Source: DATCLS01 sp035296625
Lineage (GTDB): Bacteria; Actinomycetota; Acidimicrobiia; Acidimicrobiales; VFJN01
Assembly: GCA_035296625.1 (NCBI GenBank)
Contig: DATHAO010000047.1
Location: 23,711-87,710, forward strand
Reading direction: 5' to 3'
DNA length: 64,000 bases
The notes below the pieces were generated by a model, which saw nothing but the letters and a program-made list of their open reading frames with translations, had not been told where the DNA came from and did not search any database. Numbering within the stretch: the stretch's first letter is position 1; each line of letters opens with the position of its first letter. Below, one piece after another: positions 35,753 to 45,138 of this stretch. A program made the translations under genes and the position numbers.

Positions 35753-35969
35753 GTGACCACGCCCCCCGACCGGCCCAGCGACCGGCCCGCCGCCCGGCCG
35801 AGCCGCACCGACGGCCCGGCCCGAGCACGGGCGACGCGCGGCGCGCCGGGCCGCCTACTTCGAGGGCCACGGCACCGGCGCCGCTATCCGCCTGCCCGCG
35901 GCCTACGCCGTTCCGGCGAGCGCCGTCACCGCGTCGCCGCCCGCCGCGGCCGGCCGCTGGTCGAGCTGA
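35753..35969 (+). pseudogene. Short hypothetical gene with a frameshift
   Basis: GGGAGAG precedes GTG 35753. The first 24 codons (TTPPDRPSDRPAARPSRTDG) nearly all end in G or C, then this bias disappears in that frame and appears in frame 3, which reads RRAAYFEGHGTGAAIRLPAA, then YAVPASAVTASPPAAAGRWSS to TGA 35967-35969. So one gene of about 72 codons seems to be split by a one-base shift near 35820-35835. No family recognised. Either a true mutation or a sequencing error. Confidence 0.5.
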
Positions 35970-36023
35970 CCGTGGCCACCGACCCCCCGACACCTCCCAA
36001 CGGACACCAGGAAAGGGACTGAG

Positions 36024-36770
36024 ATGCTCGGATTGCCCGACGAGGTCAGGGCCTGCCTGTTCGACCTCGACGGCGTGCTCACCCGCACGGCCACCGTCCA
36101 CGCCGCGGCGTGGAAGGAGACCTTCGACGGATTCCTGCGGGCCCGCGCCGAACGGACCGGCGAGGTGTTCGAGGAGTTCACCCCCAAGGACTACGACCGC
36201 TTCGTCGACGGCCGCCCGCGCCTCGACGGCACGCGCGCCTTCATCGAGTCGCGCGGCATCCACCTGCCGCTCGGGGACGCCGACGACGAGCCCGGCACGG
36301 AGACGCTGCACGGCCTGTCCAACGGCAAGAACGAGCTCGTGCTGCGCAAGATCGGCGCGGGCGCGGTCGAGGTCTACGAGGGGTCGGTGCGCTACGTCGA
36401 GGCGGTCCGGGCCGCCGGGCTGAAGACGGCCGTGGTGTCGTCGAGCGCCAACACGCCGGCCGTGCTCGAGGCGGCCGGCATCGCCCACCTCTTCGACGCC
36501 CGCGTCGACGGCAACGTGGCCAAGGAGCGGGGCCTGGCCGGCAAGCCGGCCCCCGACACGTTCCTCGCCGGCGGCGAGATGGTCGGTGTCGGTCCCGACG
36601 CGGCCACCGTGTTCGAGGACGCCCTCGCCGGCGTCGAGGCGGGCCGTGCGGGGCGGTTCCGGCTCGTCGTCGGCGTCGATCGTGTCGGCCAGGCCGACGC
36701 GTTGCGCCAACATGGGGCGGACATCGTCGTCGAGGACCTGAGCGAGCTGCTGGAGGCGGACGGGACATGA
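36024..36770 (+). CDS. pgmB: Beta-phosphoglucomutase-like HAD phosphatase
   Basis: 248 residues. HAD motif I LFDLDGVLTRTA with nucleophile and acid/base Asp, motif II TAVVSSSANTP, Lys in GKPAPDTF and motif IV VFEDALAGVEAG. Converts beta-glucose 1-phosphate to glucose 6-phosphate. AGGAAAGGG precedes the ATG. Its stop overlaps the GH65 start by ATGA, so the two act in sequence: the phosphorylase releases beta-glucose 1-phosphate and this enzyme passes it to glycolysis. Also possible for relatives: general sugar phosphatase. Confidence 0.92.
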   Translation: MLGLPDEVRACLFDLDGVLTRTATVHAAAWKETFDGFLRARAERTGEVFEEFTPKDYDRFVDGRPRLDGTRAFIESRGIHLPLGDADDEPGTETLHGLSNGKNELVLRKIGAGAVEVYEGSVRYVEAVRAAGLKTAVVSSSANTPAVLEAAGIAHLFDARVDGNVAKERGLAGKPAPDTFLAGGEMVGVGPDAATVFEDALAGVEAGRAGRFRLVVGVDRVGQADALRQHGADIVVEDLSELLEADGT

Positions 36771-39136
36771 GCGATTCGGGCTACGCGGTCGAGCCGTGGT
36801 CGGTGACCGAACGGGGTCTCGACCTCGACGCGTTGGCGCGCAGCGAGGCGGTCTTCGCCCTGTCGAACGGCCACGTCGGCATGCGGGCCAACCTCGACGA
36901 GGGCGACCCCCACGGCCTCCCGGGCACGTACCTGAACTCGGTCTACGAGCTGCGGCCGCTGCCCTACGCCGAGGCGGGCTACGGCTACCCCGAGTCGGGC
37001 CAGACGGTCATCAACGTCACGAACGGCAAGCTGATCCGGCTGCTCGTCGACGACGAGCCGTTCGACGTCCGCTACGGCCACCTCGAGGTGCACGACCGCA
37101 CGCTGGACCTGCGGGCCGGCACGCTGAGTCGCCTCGTGCAGTGGCGCTCGCCGGCCAACGACCGGGTCAAGGTGCGCTCGACCCGCCTCGTGTCGCTCAC
37201 GCAGCGGGCCGTGGCCGCGATCGCGTACGAGGTAGAGGCCGTCGACGCCTCGCTGCGCATCGTGCTGCAGTCCGAGCTGGTGGCGAACGAGGAGCTTCCC
37301 CCGCAGTCGAAGGACCCCCGGGCCGCAGCCGCGCTCGAGAACCCGCTCGTCGGCGAGGAGCACGTCGCCAACGGCACGAAGGCCGTGATGGTCCACCGCA
37401 CCCGCAACAGCGGCCTGCGCATCGCCGCCGGCATGCAGCACATGATCGACGGCCCCGAGGGCACCGACGTCGAGCTGACCAGCTCGCCGGACGTGTGCCG
37501 GCTCACGGTCGCCACCCGGCTCAAACCGGGCCAGACGTTGCGGATCGTGAAGTTCCTCGCCTACGGCTGGTCGAGCCAGCGGACCCGCCCAGCCCTGCAC
37601 GACCAGGTCGTGGCCGCGCTCGCCGGCGCCAAGTTGACCGGCTGGGAGGGCCTCGTCGCCGAGCAGCGGGCCTACCTCGACGAGTATTGGGCCGGCGCCG
37701 ACGTCGAGCTCGACGGCGACGCCGAGGTGCAGCAGGCGATCCGCTTCGGGCTGTTCCACCTCCTGCAGGCGGCCGCCCGGGCGGAGCAGCGGCCGATCCC
37801 GGCCAAGGGCCTCACGGGGACCGGCTACGACGGCCACACGTTCTGGGACACCGAGACGTTCGTGCTGCCGGCGCTCACCTACACCCATCCCGAGTCCGTG
37901 GCTGACGCGCTGCGGTGGCGGCAGCTGATCCTGCCCGACGCCATCCACCGCGCCCGCGAGCTGAACCTCAACGGCGCAGCGTTCCCGTGGCGCACCCTGC
38001 GGGGCCGCGAGTCGTCGGGCTACTGGCCGGCGGGCACGGCGGCGTTCCACGTCAACGCCGGCATCGCGGCGGCCGTCGTCCGCTACCTCGACGCCAACGA
38101 GGACGACGAGTTCGACCGCGAGGTGGCGGTCGAGCTGCTCGTCCAGACGGCGCGCCTGTGGCGGTCGCTGGGCCACCACGACACCGATGGCCGGTTCCGC
38201 ATCGACGGCGTGACCGGTCCCGACGAGTACAGCGCGATCGCCGACAACAACGTCTTCACGAATCTCATGGCCGCCCGCAACATGCGGGCCGCCGCCGACG
38301 CGTGCGCCCGCCAGCGGGCCCGGGCGGAGGAGCTGGACGTGACGACCGAGGAGATGGCGTCGTGGCGGGACGCGGCGGCCGCCGTGGTCATCCCCTACGA
38401 CGAGCGCCTGGGCGTCCACCCCCAGAGCGAGCGGTTCACCGAGCACGCCCGCTGGGACTTCGACGGCACGAAGTCCGACCAGTACCCGCTGCTGTTGCAC
38501 TTCCCGTACTTCGACCTGTACCGGAAGCAGGTCGTGAAGCAGGCCGACCTGGTGATGGCCCTGCACCTGTGCAGCGAGGCGTTCACCTACGAGCAGAAGC
38601 TGCGCGACTTCGCCTACTACGAGGCGATCACCGTGCGCGACTCGTCGCTGTCGGCGTGCACCCAGGCGGTGGTCGCAGCCCAGCTCGGCCACCTCGACCT
38701 CGCGCACGACTACCTCGGCGAGGCGGCGCTCGTCGACCTAGGCGACCTGGCCCACAACACCAAGGACGGCATCCACCTGGCGTCGCTGGCCGGCGCGTGG
38801 CAAGCCCTCGTCGAGGGCTTCGGGGGCATGCACGCCCGCGACAAGCACCTGGCGTTCGCCCCGCGACTGCCGAGCAGCCTCGGCCGCCTGGCGTTCCGCG
38901 TCCGCTACCGGGGGCGGCGCATCTCGGTGACCGTGCGCAACTCGACCGCCACCTACGAGCTGCTCGACGGTCCGCCGCTCACGATCACCCACCACGGTGA
39001 GGACACCGAGCTGAAGTCGAAGCCGGTCCGCAAGAACCTGCCACCGGCGCCGCGCCTGGTGCGGCCGGTTCAGCCACCGGGGCGCGAGCCGCGGCGGCGG
39101 GCGATGCCCGTCGAGGACCGCGAGGCCGTGTCGTGA
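36767..39136 (+). CDS. GH65 disaccharide phosphorylase (trehalose/kojibiose/maltose type)
   Basis: 789 residues. Inverting phosphorylase with an (alpha/alpha)6 barrel. Catalytic acid is E487 in GVTGPDEYSAIADNN; FWDTETFVLPALTYTHP and the phosphate-binding HNTKDGIHLASLAG are conserved. The N-terminal domain (about 1-280) starts with FALSNGHVGMRANLDEG. Which alpha-glucobiose is used cannot be read from motifs. The last 35 residues are a basic Pro-rich tail. Translationally coupled to pgmB; a strong hairpin follows. Confidence 0.93.
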   Translation: MSDSGYAVEPWSVTERGLDLDALARSEAVFALSNGHVGMRANLDEGDPHGLPGTYLNSVYELRPLPYAEAGYGYPESGQTVINVTNGKLIRLLVDDEPFDVRYGHLEVHDRTLDLRAGTLSRLVQWRSPANDRVKVRSTRLVSLTQRAVAAIAYEVEAVDASLRIVLQSELVANEELPPQSKDPRAAAALENPLVGEEHVANGTKAVMVHRTRNSGLRIAAGMQHMIDGPEGTDVELTSSPDVCRLTVATRLKPGQTLRIVKFLAYGWSSQRTRPALHDQVVAALAGAKLTGWEGLVAEQRAYLDEYWAGADVELDGDAEVQQAIRFGLFHLLQAAARAEQRPIPAKGLTGTGYDGHTFWDTETFVLPALTYTHPESVADALRWRQLILPDAIHRARELNLNGAAFPWRTLRGRESSGYWPAGTAAFHVNAGIAAAVVRYLDANEDDEFDREVAVELLVQTARLWRSLGHHDTDGRFRIDGVTGPDEYSAIADNNVFTNLMAARNMRAAADACARQRARAEELDVTTEEMASWRDAAAAVVIPYDERLGVHPQSERFTEHARWDFDGTKSDQYPLLLHFPYFDLYRKQVVKQADLVMALHLCSEAFTYEQKLRDFAYYEAITVRDSSLSACTQAVVAAQLGHLDLAHDYLGEAALVDLGDLAHNTKDGIHLASLAGAWQALVEGFGGMHARDKHLAFAPRLPSSLGRLAFRVRYRGRRISVTVRNSTATYELLDGPPLTITHHGEDTELKSKPVRKNLPPAPRLVRPVQPPGREPRRRAMPVEDREAVS

Positions 39137-39141
39137 CGCAG

Positions 39142-39173
39142 GGGCGGGAGCGGTCGCCCGACCGCTCCCGCCC
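39142..39173. terminator. Strong hairpin between GH65 gene and nadA
   Basis: Perfect 13-bp stem GGGCGGGAGCGGT / ACCGCTCCCGCCC with six-base loop CGCCCG, placed 5 bp after the GH65 stop and 14 bp from the nadA stop. Being symmetric it can serve both convergent genes. No U tract. Confidence 0.8.
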
Positions 39174-39187
39174 GCCGGCGGCATTCG

Positions 39188-40318
39188 TCAGGTGATGTCG
39201 AGCATCCGCTGCAGCGCCACACGCGCCCACTCGGCGGTGTCCCTGTCGACCGTGATGCGGTTGACCACGTTGCCGAACACGGCCTGCTCGAGCACCCACG
39301 CCAGGTGGGCCTCGTCGATGCGGTTCATCGTCGAGCACGGGCAGATCAGCGGGTCGAGTGAGATCACCGTCTTGTCGGGGTTCTCGTGTGCCAGCCGGTT
39401 GACCAGGTGCACCTCGGTGCCCACGGCCAACGTCGACCCGGCGGGCGCGGCCTCCACCGCCCTGATGATGAAGTCCGTCGAGCCGACCTGGTCGGCGGCC
39501 CGCACCGTCTCGTGCGGCACCTCGGGGTGGACGATCACAATGCCTTCGGGATGCTCGGCGCGGAACGCGTCGATCTGGTCGGGGTGAAACCGCTGGTGGA
39601 TCGAGCAGTGGCCCTTCCACAGCAGGAACGTGGCCTCCTTGACCGCCACCTCGTCGAGGCCGCCGAGGTCGCGCCGTGGATTCCACAGCGCCATGTCGTC
39701 GAGCCCGTAGCCCATGGCGACGCCGGTGTTGCGGCCCAGGTGCTGGTCGGGGAAGAACAGCACCTTGTCGCCCCGCGCCGGCGCCCGCCGCCCGGGATCG
39801 CCCGGCCCGCCGCCCAGCGCCCAGTCGAGCACGGCCCGGGCGTTCGTCGACGTGCAAACGGCCCCGCCGTGGCGCCCGACGAACGCCTTCAGAGCCGCCG
39901 AGCTGTTCATGTACGTGATGGGGACGACGCGCTCGACGTCGATGACCTCGGCGAGGGAGTCCCAGGCCTCCTCGACCTCGTCGATGTCGGCCATGTCGGC
40001 CATCGAGCAGCCGGCGTTGAGGTCGGGGAGGATCACTGCCTGGTGATCGCCGGTCAGGACGTCGGCCGCCTCGGCCATGAAGTGCACGCCGCAGAAGACG
40101 ATGACGTCGGCCTGGGATCGTTCCTGGGCGAGGACCGACAGCCGGTAGGAGTCCCCCCGGGCGTCGGCCCAGCGGATGATCTCGTCCCGCTGGTAGTGGT
40201 GGCCGAGGGTGAACAGGCGCTCGCCGAGCGCGGCCTTGGCCGCACCGATCCGCGCCTCGAGGTCGAGGGCTGACGCCCCCGTGTACCGCTCGCTGAGCGG
40301 GGTCTGGAGCCGAAGCAT
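39188..40318 (-). CDS. nadA: Quinolinate synthase A
   Basis: 376 residues. [4Fe-4S] enzyme that condenses iminoaspartate and dihydroxyacetone phosphate to quinolinate for NAD synthesis. The three cluster cysteines lie in DLNAGCSMADM, LWKGHCSIHQRF and DPLICPCSTMNR, matching C113, C200 and C297 of E. coli NadA. LGHHYQRDEIIRWAD at the N-terminus is typical. GGAGG stands 9 bases before the ATG on its strand. nadB and nadC are not beside it. The 234-bp gap to uvrC contains no recognisable NAD riboswitch. Confidence 0.96.
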   Translation of the reverse strand: MLRLQTPLSERYTGASALDLEARIGAAKAALGERLFTLGHHYQRDEIIRWADARGDSYRLSVLAQERSQADVIVFCGVHFMAEAADVLTGDHQAVILPDLNAGCSMADMADIDEVEEAWDSLAEVIDVERVVPITYMNSSAALKAFVGRHGGAVCTSTNARAVLDWALGGGPGDPGRRAPARGDKVLFFPDQHLGRNTGVAMGYGLDDMALWNPRRDLGGLDEVAVKEATFLLWKGHCSIHQRFHPDQIDAFRAEHPEGIVIVHPEVPHETVRAADQVGSTDFIIRAVEAAPAGSTLAVGTEVHLVNRLAHENPDKTVISLDPLICPCSTMNRIDEAHLAWVLEQAVFGNVVNRITVDRDTAEWARVALQRMLDIT

Positions 40319-40552
40319 CTGTTGTCAAACCTCCGTCGAGGTCAGACTCCGGTTAGCGGACGGTGGGGACAGCCCGGTCGCCTCACCCACGGGGATGTCG
40401 TCCCCGGAGTCGATATGCAGCCGGTATTCCGGGCCGGCTTCGTCCGCAGCATACGGTCGTCACAGCCGCTTTCGCGACTCGGTCCCGGAACACCCGCGAA
40501 ACCGCCCCTGAGGTGGGCGGCGCCGCGCTCGGCGCGCTCTACCCTCGGGGAC

Positions 40553-42421
40553 GTGGTCCAGCGCCCGCCGACCGGCACGATTCCCGACGCCCCCGGCTCC
40601 TACCAGTTCAAGGACCGCGACGGCCGCGTCATCTATGTCGGCAAGGCCCGCTCGCTGCGCCAGCGCCTGTCGAACTACTTCCAGGACCCCCGCCACCTGC
40701 CCCCGCGCACGGCGACGATGGTCGCGAGCGCCGAGTCCGTCGAGTGGATCCAGGTCCGCAACGAGGTCGAGGCCCTCATGCTCGAGTACAGCCTCATCAA
40801 GCAGCACAAGCCGCGTTTCAACATCCGGCTGCGCGACGACAAGAGCTACCCGTTCCTGGCGGTGACGGTCGAGGACGAGTGGCCCCGGCCGACGGTGATG
40901 CGGGGCCGCAAGCGCAAGGGCGTGCGCTACTTCGGGCCCTACGCCCACGCCTACGCCATCCGCGAGACGCTCGACCTTCTGCTGCGCACGTTCCCCCTGC
41001 GCACCTGCTCCGACAACAAGTTCCGCCGCCACGAGCGGCTGGGGCGGCCCTGCCTGCTGTTCCACATCGAGAAGTGCTCCGGGCCCTGCGTCGGCGAGGT
41101 CGACCACGAGACCTACGGGCGCCTCACCCAGGACCTGGTGGACTTCCTCGACGGTGACACGGACACGGTCGTCCGCCGGCTCGAGAAGCAGATGCGCGAG
41201 GCCGCCGCCCACCTCGAGTACGAGCGGGCCGCCCGGCTGCGCGACCGGCTCGGCACCGTGCGCAAGGCCATCGAGCGCCAGCAGATGGTGGCCGATCGCA
41301 ACGAGGACCTCGACGTGATCGGCGTGGCCGAGGACGACCTCGAGGCCGCCGTGCAGGTGTTCTACGTACGCAAGGGCCGGGTGGTGGGCCGCAAGGGCCT
41401 GATCGTCGACAAGGTCGAGGACCTGGCCCCCGGCGAGCTGGTCGGCGACGTCCTCGAGGCCCTCTACGACGACGCTCCGCTCGGCGTGCCGCGCACCGTG
41501 CTCGTCCCGACCGACCCCGACGATCCCGGGCTCTACGAGCAGTGGCTGGCGCTGCTGCGCGACGGGCCGGTCGACGTCCGGATCCCGCAGCGGGGCGCCA
41601 AGCGCGAGCTCCAGGCCACCGTGACGCGCAACGCGGCCGAGGAGTTCACCCGCCACCGGCTGCGCCGGGCCAGCGACCACAACGCCCGCGCCAAGGCCCT
41701 CAACGAGCTGCAGGACGCGCTCGGCCTCCCCGAGGCCCCGCTGCGCATCGAGTGCTACGACATGGCCCACATCCAGGGCACCGACTACGTCGGCTCGATG
41801 GTGGTCATGGAGGACGGGCTGCCCCGCAAGAGCGACTACCGGCGCTTCAAGGTCAGGTCGGTCCCCGGGAACGACGACTTCGCGGCCATGGAGGAGGTGC
41901 TCACCCGGCGGCTGTCGGCCTACATCGACGAGCGGGCGGCGCCGGTGCGCGAGCGGCCCGGCAAGTTCTCCTACCCGCCCCAGCTGCTCGTCGTCGACGG
42001 CGGCAAGGGCCAGCTGTCGGTGGCGGTACGGGTGCTCGAGGACCTGGGCCTCGACGAGGAGATCCCCGTGGCCGCCCTCGCCAAGCGCTTCGAGGAGGTC
42101 TACCTGCCGGGCCGCGCCGACCCGGTGCGCATCCCCCGGGGGTCAGAGGCGCTCTATCTGCTGCAGCGCATCCGCGACGAGGCCCACCGCTTCGCGAACG
42201 CATACCACCGGCAGCTGCGCGACAAGCGCATGACGAAGTCGGTGCTCGACGACATCAAGGGTCTCGGGCCGACGCGCAGAAAGCGGCTCACCAAGGAGAT
42301 GGGTGGCGTGACCGGCGTGCGCAAGGCGTCGCTCGACGAGCTGCGCGCGCTGTCGTGGTTGCCCGACGACCTGGCCGACGCCGTGTACGCCAAGGTCCAC
42401 GGCCCGGTGGCGCGCCGGTGA
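40553..42421 (+). CDS. uvrC: Excinuclease ABC subunit C
   Basis: 622 residues. GIY-YIG nuclease for the 3' cut (residues about 8-90: GSYQFKDRDGRVIYVGKA), UVR motif (about 200-235) that contacts UvrB, RNase H-like nuclease for the 5' cut (about 370-520: IECYDMAHIQGTDYVGSMVV, LLVVDGGKGQLSVAV), and C-terminal HhH2 (LDDIKGLGPTRRKRL). GTG 40553 is chosen because TACCCT (40540-40545) lies seven bases upstream and the domain begins at once; an upstream ATG at 40322 would add 77 unrelated residues. Overlaps the next gene by GTGA. Confidence 0.97.
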   Translation: MVQRPPTGTIPDAPGSYQFKDRDGRVIYVGKARSLRQRLSNYFQDPRHLPPRTATMVASAESVEWIQVRNEVEALMLEYSLIKQHKPRFNIRLRDDKSYPFLAVTVEDEWPRPTVMRGRKRKGVRYFGPYAHAYAIRETLDLLLRTFPLRTCSDNKFRRHERLGRPCLLFHIEKCSGPCVGEVDHETYGRLTQDLVDFLDGDTDTVVRRLEKQMREAAAHLEYERAARLRDRLGTVRKAIERQQMVADRNEDLDVIGVAEDDLEAAVQVFYVRKGRVVGRKGLIVDKVEDLAPGELVGDVLEALYDDAPLGVPRTVLVPTDPDDPGLYEQWLALLRDGPVDVRIPQRGAKRELQATVTRNAAEEFTRHRLRRASDHNARAKALNELQDALGLPEAPLRIECYDMAHIQGTDYVGSMVVMEDGLPRKSDYRRFKVRSVPGNDDFAAMEEVLTRRLSAYIDERAAPVRERPGKFSYPPQLLVVDGGKGQLSVAVRVLEDLGLDEEIPVAALAKRFEEVYLPGRADPVRIPRGSEALYLLQRIRDEAHRFANAYHRQLRDKRMTKSVLDDIKGLGPTRRKRLTKEMGGVTGVRKASLDELRALSWLPDDLADAVYAKVHGPVARR

Positions 42422-43161
42422 GCGACGTCTGGGAACGGCACGCCGCCTGGTGGCAGGCCGAGTTCACCGACGGTGCCGACATCGAGTACGAGGAGCAGAT
42501 CCTGCCCCTCGCGGCCCAACACCTGGCCGGGGCTCGCCGCGTCCTCGACCTCGGCTGCGGCGAGGGCCAGATCGCCCGCCTCGCCGCCGGGGCCGGGGCG
42601 TCGGTCGTGGGCCTCGACCCGGCGTGGCGCCAGCTGGCCACCGCGTCGGCCCGGGCCGGCGGTCCCGGCTACGTGCGGGGCGTCGGCGAGGCGCTGCCGT
42701 TCGGCGACGGGGCGTTCGACGCCGTCGTGAGCTGCCTCGTGCTCGAGCACGCCGACGAACTCGACGCCTCGCTGGCCGAGATCGCCCGGGTGCTCGAGGC
42801 GGGCGGCCGCTTCGTGTTGTTCACGAACCACCCGCTGTTCCAGACGCCGGGCAGCGGGTGGATCGACGATCAGGTCCTCGATCCGCCCGAGCAGTACTGG
42901 CGGGTGGGGCAGTACCTGCTCGAGGCCATCACCCTCGAGCAGGTGGACCCCGACGTCGTGCTGCCCTTCGCCCACCGGCCGCTCAGCCGCTACGTCAACG
43001 CGCTGGCCGCGCTCGGCCTGCTCGTCACCCACATGGACGAGCCCGCGCCGCCGGCCGGCTTCGTGGCGCAGGCGCCCGAGTACGCCGGGGCGGCCACGAT
43101 CCCCCGGCTGCTCGTGCTGCGCACGGAGTTGATCCGCCCGGGCGGTAGACCAGTCCCATGA
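42418..43161 (+). CDS. SAM-dependent methyltransferase between uvrC and rapZ
   Basis: 247 residues. Class I fold: RRVLDLGCGEGQIARLAAG, VVGLDPAWRQLATA, FDAVVSCLVLEHADELDASL and ARVLEAGGRFVLFTNHP. The motif order is of the UbiE/Methyltransf_11 type; substrate unknown. It shares 4 bp with uvrC (GTGA) and 4 bp with rapZ (ATGA), so it is built into a uvrC-rapZ operon that in most actinobacteria lacks such a gene. No sign of foreign composition. Confidence 0.9.
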   Translation: MSDVWERHAAWWQAEFTDGADIEYEEQILPLAAQHLAGARRVLDLGCGEGQIARLAAGAGASVVGLDPAWRQLATASARAGGPGYVRGVGEALPFGDGAFDAVVSCLVLEHADELDASLAEIARVLEAGGRFVLFTNHPLFQTPGSGWIDDQVLDPPEQYWRVGQYLLEAITLEQVDPDVVLPFAHRPLSRYVNALAALGLLVTHMDEPAPPAGFVAQAPEYAGAATIPRLLVLRTELIRPGGRPVP

Positions 43162-44018
43162 GCGAGTTCGTGGTCATCACCGGGCTGTCGGGGGCGGGAC
43201 GCAGCATGGCGGCGGACGACCTCGAGGACCTCGGCTGGTTCGTCATCGACAACATGCCGCCGGAGCTGGTGCCGAAGGTCGTCGAGCTGGTCCAGACGCC
43301 GGGATCGTCGATCGAGCGGGTGGCGCTCGTCGTCGGCACCGGCGCCTACCAGGACGAGGTTCTTCCCATGCTGGCGTGGCTGCGCTCGTCGGCCGCCCGG
43401 GTGCGCATCCTGTTCCTCGAGGCGTCGACCGACGCGCTGGTGCGGCGCTACGAGAGCAGCCGACGCCGGCACCCGCTCTCGGGCGGGGGCGACCACGAGC
43501 ACCTCGTCGCCGCCATCGAGCGCGAGCGCCAGCTGATCGAGCCGGTCAAGGCCGAGTCCGACGTCGTCGTCGACACGAGCGACCTCAACGTGCACGCCCT
43601 CCGCCGGCGGATCGTGGCGCTGTTCGCGGGCGCCGAGGACGACGCGCCCATGCAGGTCACGCTGCTGTCGTTCGGCTACAAGCACGGCCTACCGCTGGAC
43701 GCGGACCTGGTCTTCGACTGCCGGTTCCTGCCGAACCCGCACTGGGTCGACGAGCTGCGGCCGCTCACGGGCCTCGACGAGCCCGTGCGCGACTACGTGC
43801 TCGAGCAGCCGGCGGCCCAGCAGTTCCTCGCCCACCTCGCCGACATGACGGCGCAGCTCCTGCCGGCGTTCGTGGCCGAGGGCAAGGCGTACCTGACGGT
43901 CGCGTTCGGCTGCACCGGTGGTCGGCACCGGTCCGTCGCGATCGCGACCGAGGTGGCCCGCCTGCTGCGCCGCCAGGGGTTCTCGCCGGGGGTGCTGCAC
44001 CGGGACGTCGAGAAGTGA
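43158..44018 (+). CDS. rapZ: RapZ-family nucleotide-binding protein
   Basis: 286 residues. N-terminal kinase-like domain and C-terminal domain with FGYKHGLPLDADLVFDCRFLPNP and VAFGCTGGRHRSVAIA. In enterobacteria RapZ directs GlmZ RNA to RNase E; in actinobacteria the role is linked to cell-wall precursor control. The P-loop reads GLSGAGRS (residues 9-16), with Arg in place of the Walker A Lys; mycobacterial homologues also deviate here, so strong ATP hydrolysis is doubtful. ATGA overlap with the gene before; 97 bp before yvcK. Confidence 0.94.
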   Translation: MSEFVVITGLSGAGRSMAADDLEDLGWFVIDNMPPELVPKVVELVQTPGSSIERVALVVGTGAYQDEVLPMLAWLRSSAARVRILFLEASTDALVRRYESSRRRHPLSGGGDHEHLVAAIERERQLIEPVKAESDVVVDTSDLNVHALRRRIVALFAGAEDDAPMQVTLLSFGYKHGLPLDADLVFDCRFLPNPHWVDELRPLTGLDEPVRDYVLEQPAAQQFLAHLADMTAQLLPAFVAEGKAYLTVAFGCTGGRHRSVAIATEVARLLRRQGFSPGVLHRDVEK

Positions 44019-44115
44019 CCGACCCGGGCGGGGCCCGGGTCGTCGCCGCCTACGCTCCTCCCGATCCCTGCGCCGATCGGCCGCCGGGGTGGGGGCGGGA
44101 CGGGAGGGCGCGGAC

Positions 44116-45138
44116 ATGCCGATGAGCTCGGGGAAGGTGCGCGTCGTCGCGGTGGGTGGCGGTCACGGCCTCGCCGCCACGATCCGGGCCGTGAGGCACT
44201 ACGCGGGACAGGCGACGGCGGTGGTGGCCACGGCCGACGACGGTGGCTCCACCGGGCGGCTGCGCAGGGGCCTGGCCATGCCCGCCCCGGGCGACCTGCG
44301 GCGCTGCCTGGCCGCCATGGCGGAGGGCGCGCCCGGGGCGGGACCGCTGTTGGACGCGCTCGACTTCCGATTCGCCGGGACGGATGTCGAGGGCCACGCT
44401 CTCGGCAACCTCGTGCTGGCCGGGTTGGCCGCCGTGACCGGCGACTTTGCCGCGGCCGTCGACGAGGCCGGCCGCCTGCTGGGGCTCGACCCGGACGAGG
44501 CTCGCGTGCTGCCGGCGACCGTCGGGCCCGTCCGCCTGTGCGGGGCCACGGCGGCGGGGGCGTCGGTCGTGGGGCAGGTGCGGGTGTCGTCGACGCCGGG
44601 AATCGAGCGGGTGTGGCTGGTTCCCGAGCCGCCGGGGCCCGACGCCGGGACGGCGGCCGGCGGAGCCAACGGTGCCCACGTCGCTGCCGGCGTCGCAGCC
44701 GGCCTCGGCGACGCCGCCCGCGGTGTCGGCGGGACCGGCGAGGCCGCGCTCTCGGCGCCGCCCGGGGTGGTCGCGGCGCTGGCCGTGGCCGACCAGATCG
44801 TGTTGGGACCGGGCTCGCTGTATTCCTCCGTGCTGTCGGCCGCCGTGGTCGACGAGGTTCGCGACGCCGTGGCCGCGAGCGCCGCGCAGCGGGTCTACGT
44901 CTGCAATCTCCGGGCCGAGGCCGTCGAGACCCGGGGCTACGACGTGGCGGCGCACATCGACGCGCTGCGCCGCCACGGCATCGAACCGGACGTGGTCGTG
45001 GTGCAGCGGGGCACGATCCCCTACGGCGACGTGCGCGCCAAGCTGGTCGAGGCGGATGTGGCGCGCCCCCACGGCCTCGCCCACGACGCCGACAGGCTCG
45101 CCACCACGCTTGCGGCCCTCGCGACCGTCCGCACGTGA
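44116..45138 (+). CDS. yvcK: YvcK/CofD-like protein (gluconeogenesis and envelope factor)
   Basis: 340 residues. VRVVAVGGGHGLAATIRAVR, ATADDGGSTGRLRR, LGNLVLAGLAAVTGDF and VLGPGSLYSSVL are the standard motifs; binds UDP-sugars in relatives and supports cell-wall synthesis. Between residues about 175 and 220 there is an Ala/Gly insert (GTAAGGANGAHVAAGVAAG and on) not found in typical members. GGGAGGG at 44102-44108 supports the ATG at 44116. Usually whiA follows; here 127 bp without a gene lead to gap. Confidence 0.94.
   Translation: MPMSSGKVRVVAVGGGHGLAATIRAVRHYAGQATAVVATADDGGSTGRLRRGLAMPAPGDLRRCLAAMAEGAPGAGPLLDALDFRFAGTDVEGHALGNLVLAGLAAVTGDFAAAVDEAGRLLGLDPDEARVLPATVGPVRLCGATAAGASVVGQVRVSSTPGIERVWLVPEPPGPDAGTAAGGANGAHVAAGVAAGLGDAARGVGGTGEAALSAPPGVVAALAVADQIVLGPGSLYSSVLSAAVVDEVRDAVAASAAQRVYVCNLRAEAVETRGYDVAAHIDALRRHGIEPDVVVVQRGTIPYGDVRAKLVEADVARPHGLAHDADRLATTLAALATVRT

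Noticed and set aside
36392..38707. 771-codon open frame antisense to the GH65 gene
   Set aside because: No domain; GH65 catalytic motifs are intact on the plus strand.
40319..40552. NAD-sensing riboswitch before nadA
   Set aside because: No matching conserved motif seen, and the ribosome site lies close to a probable promoter.
40322..40552. Upstream ATG extension of uvrC
   Set aside because: It would add 77 residues without similarity and pass through the TACCCT promoter box.
44116..45138. CofD (F420 biosynthesis) for the yvcK gene
   Set aside because: The position after rapZ and the GGGHGLAATIRAVR start fit YvcK rather than CofD.
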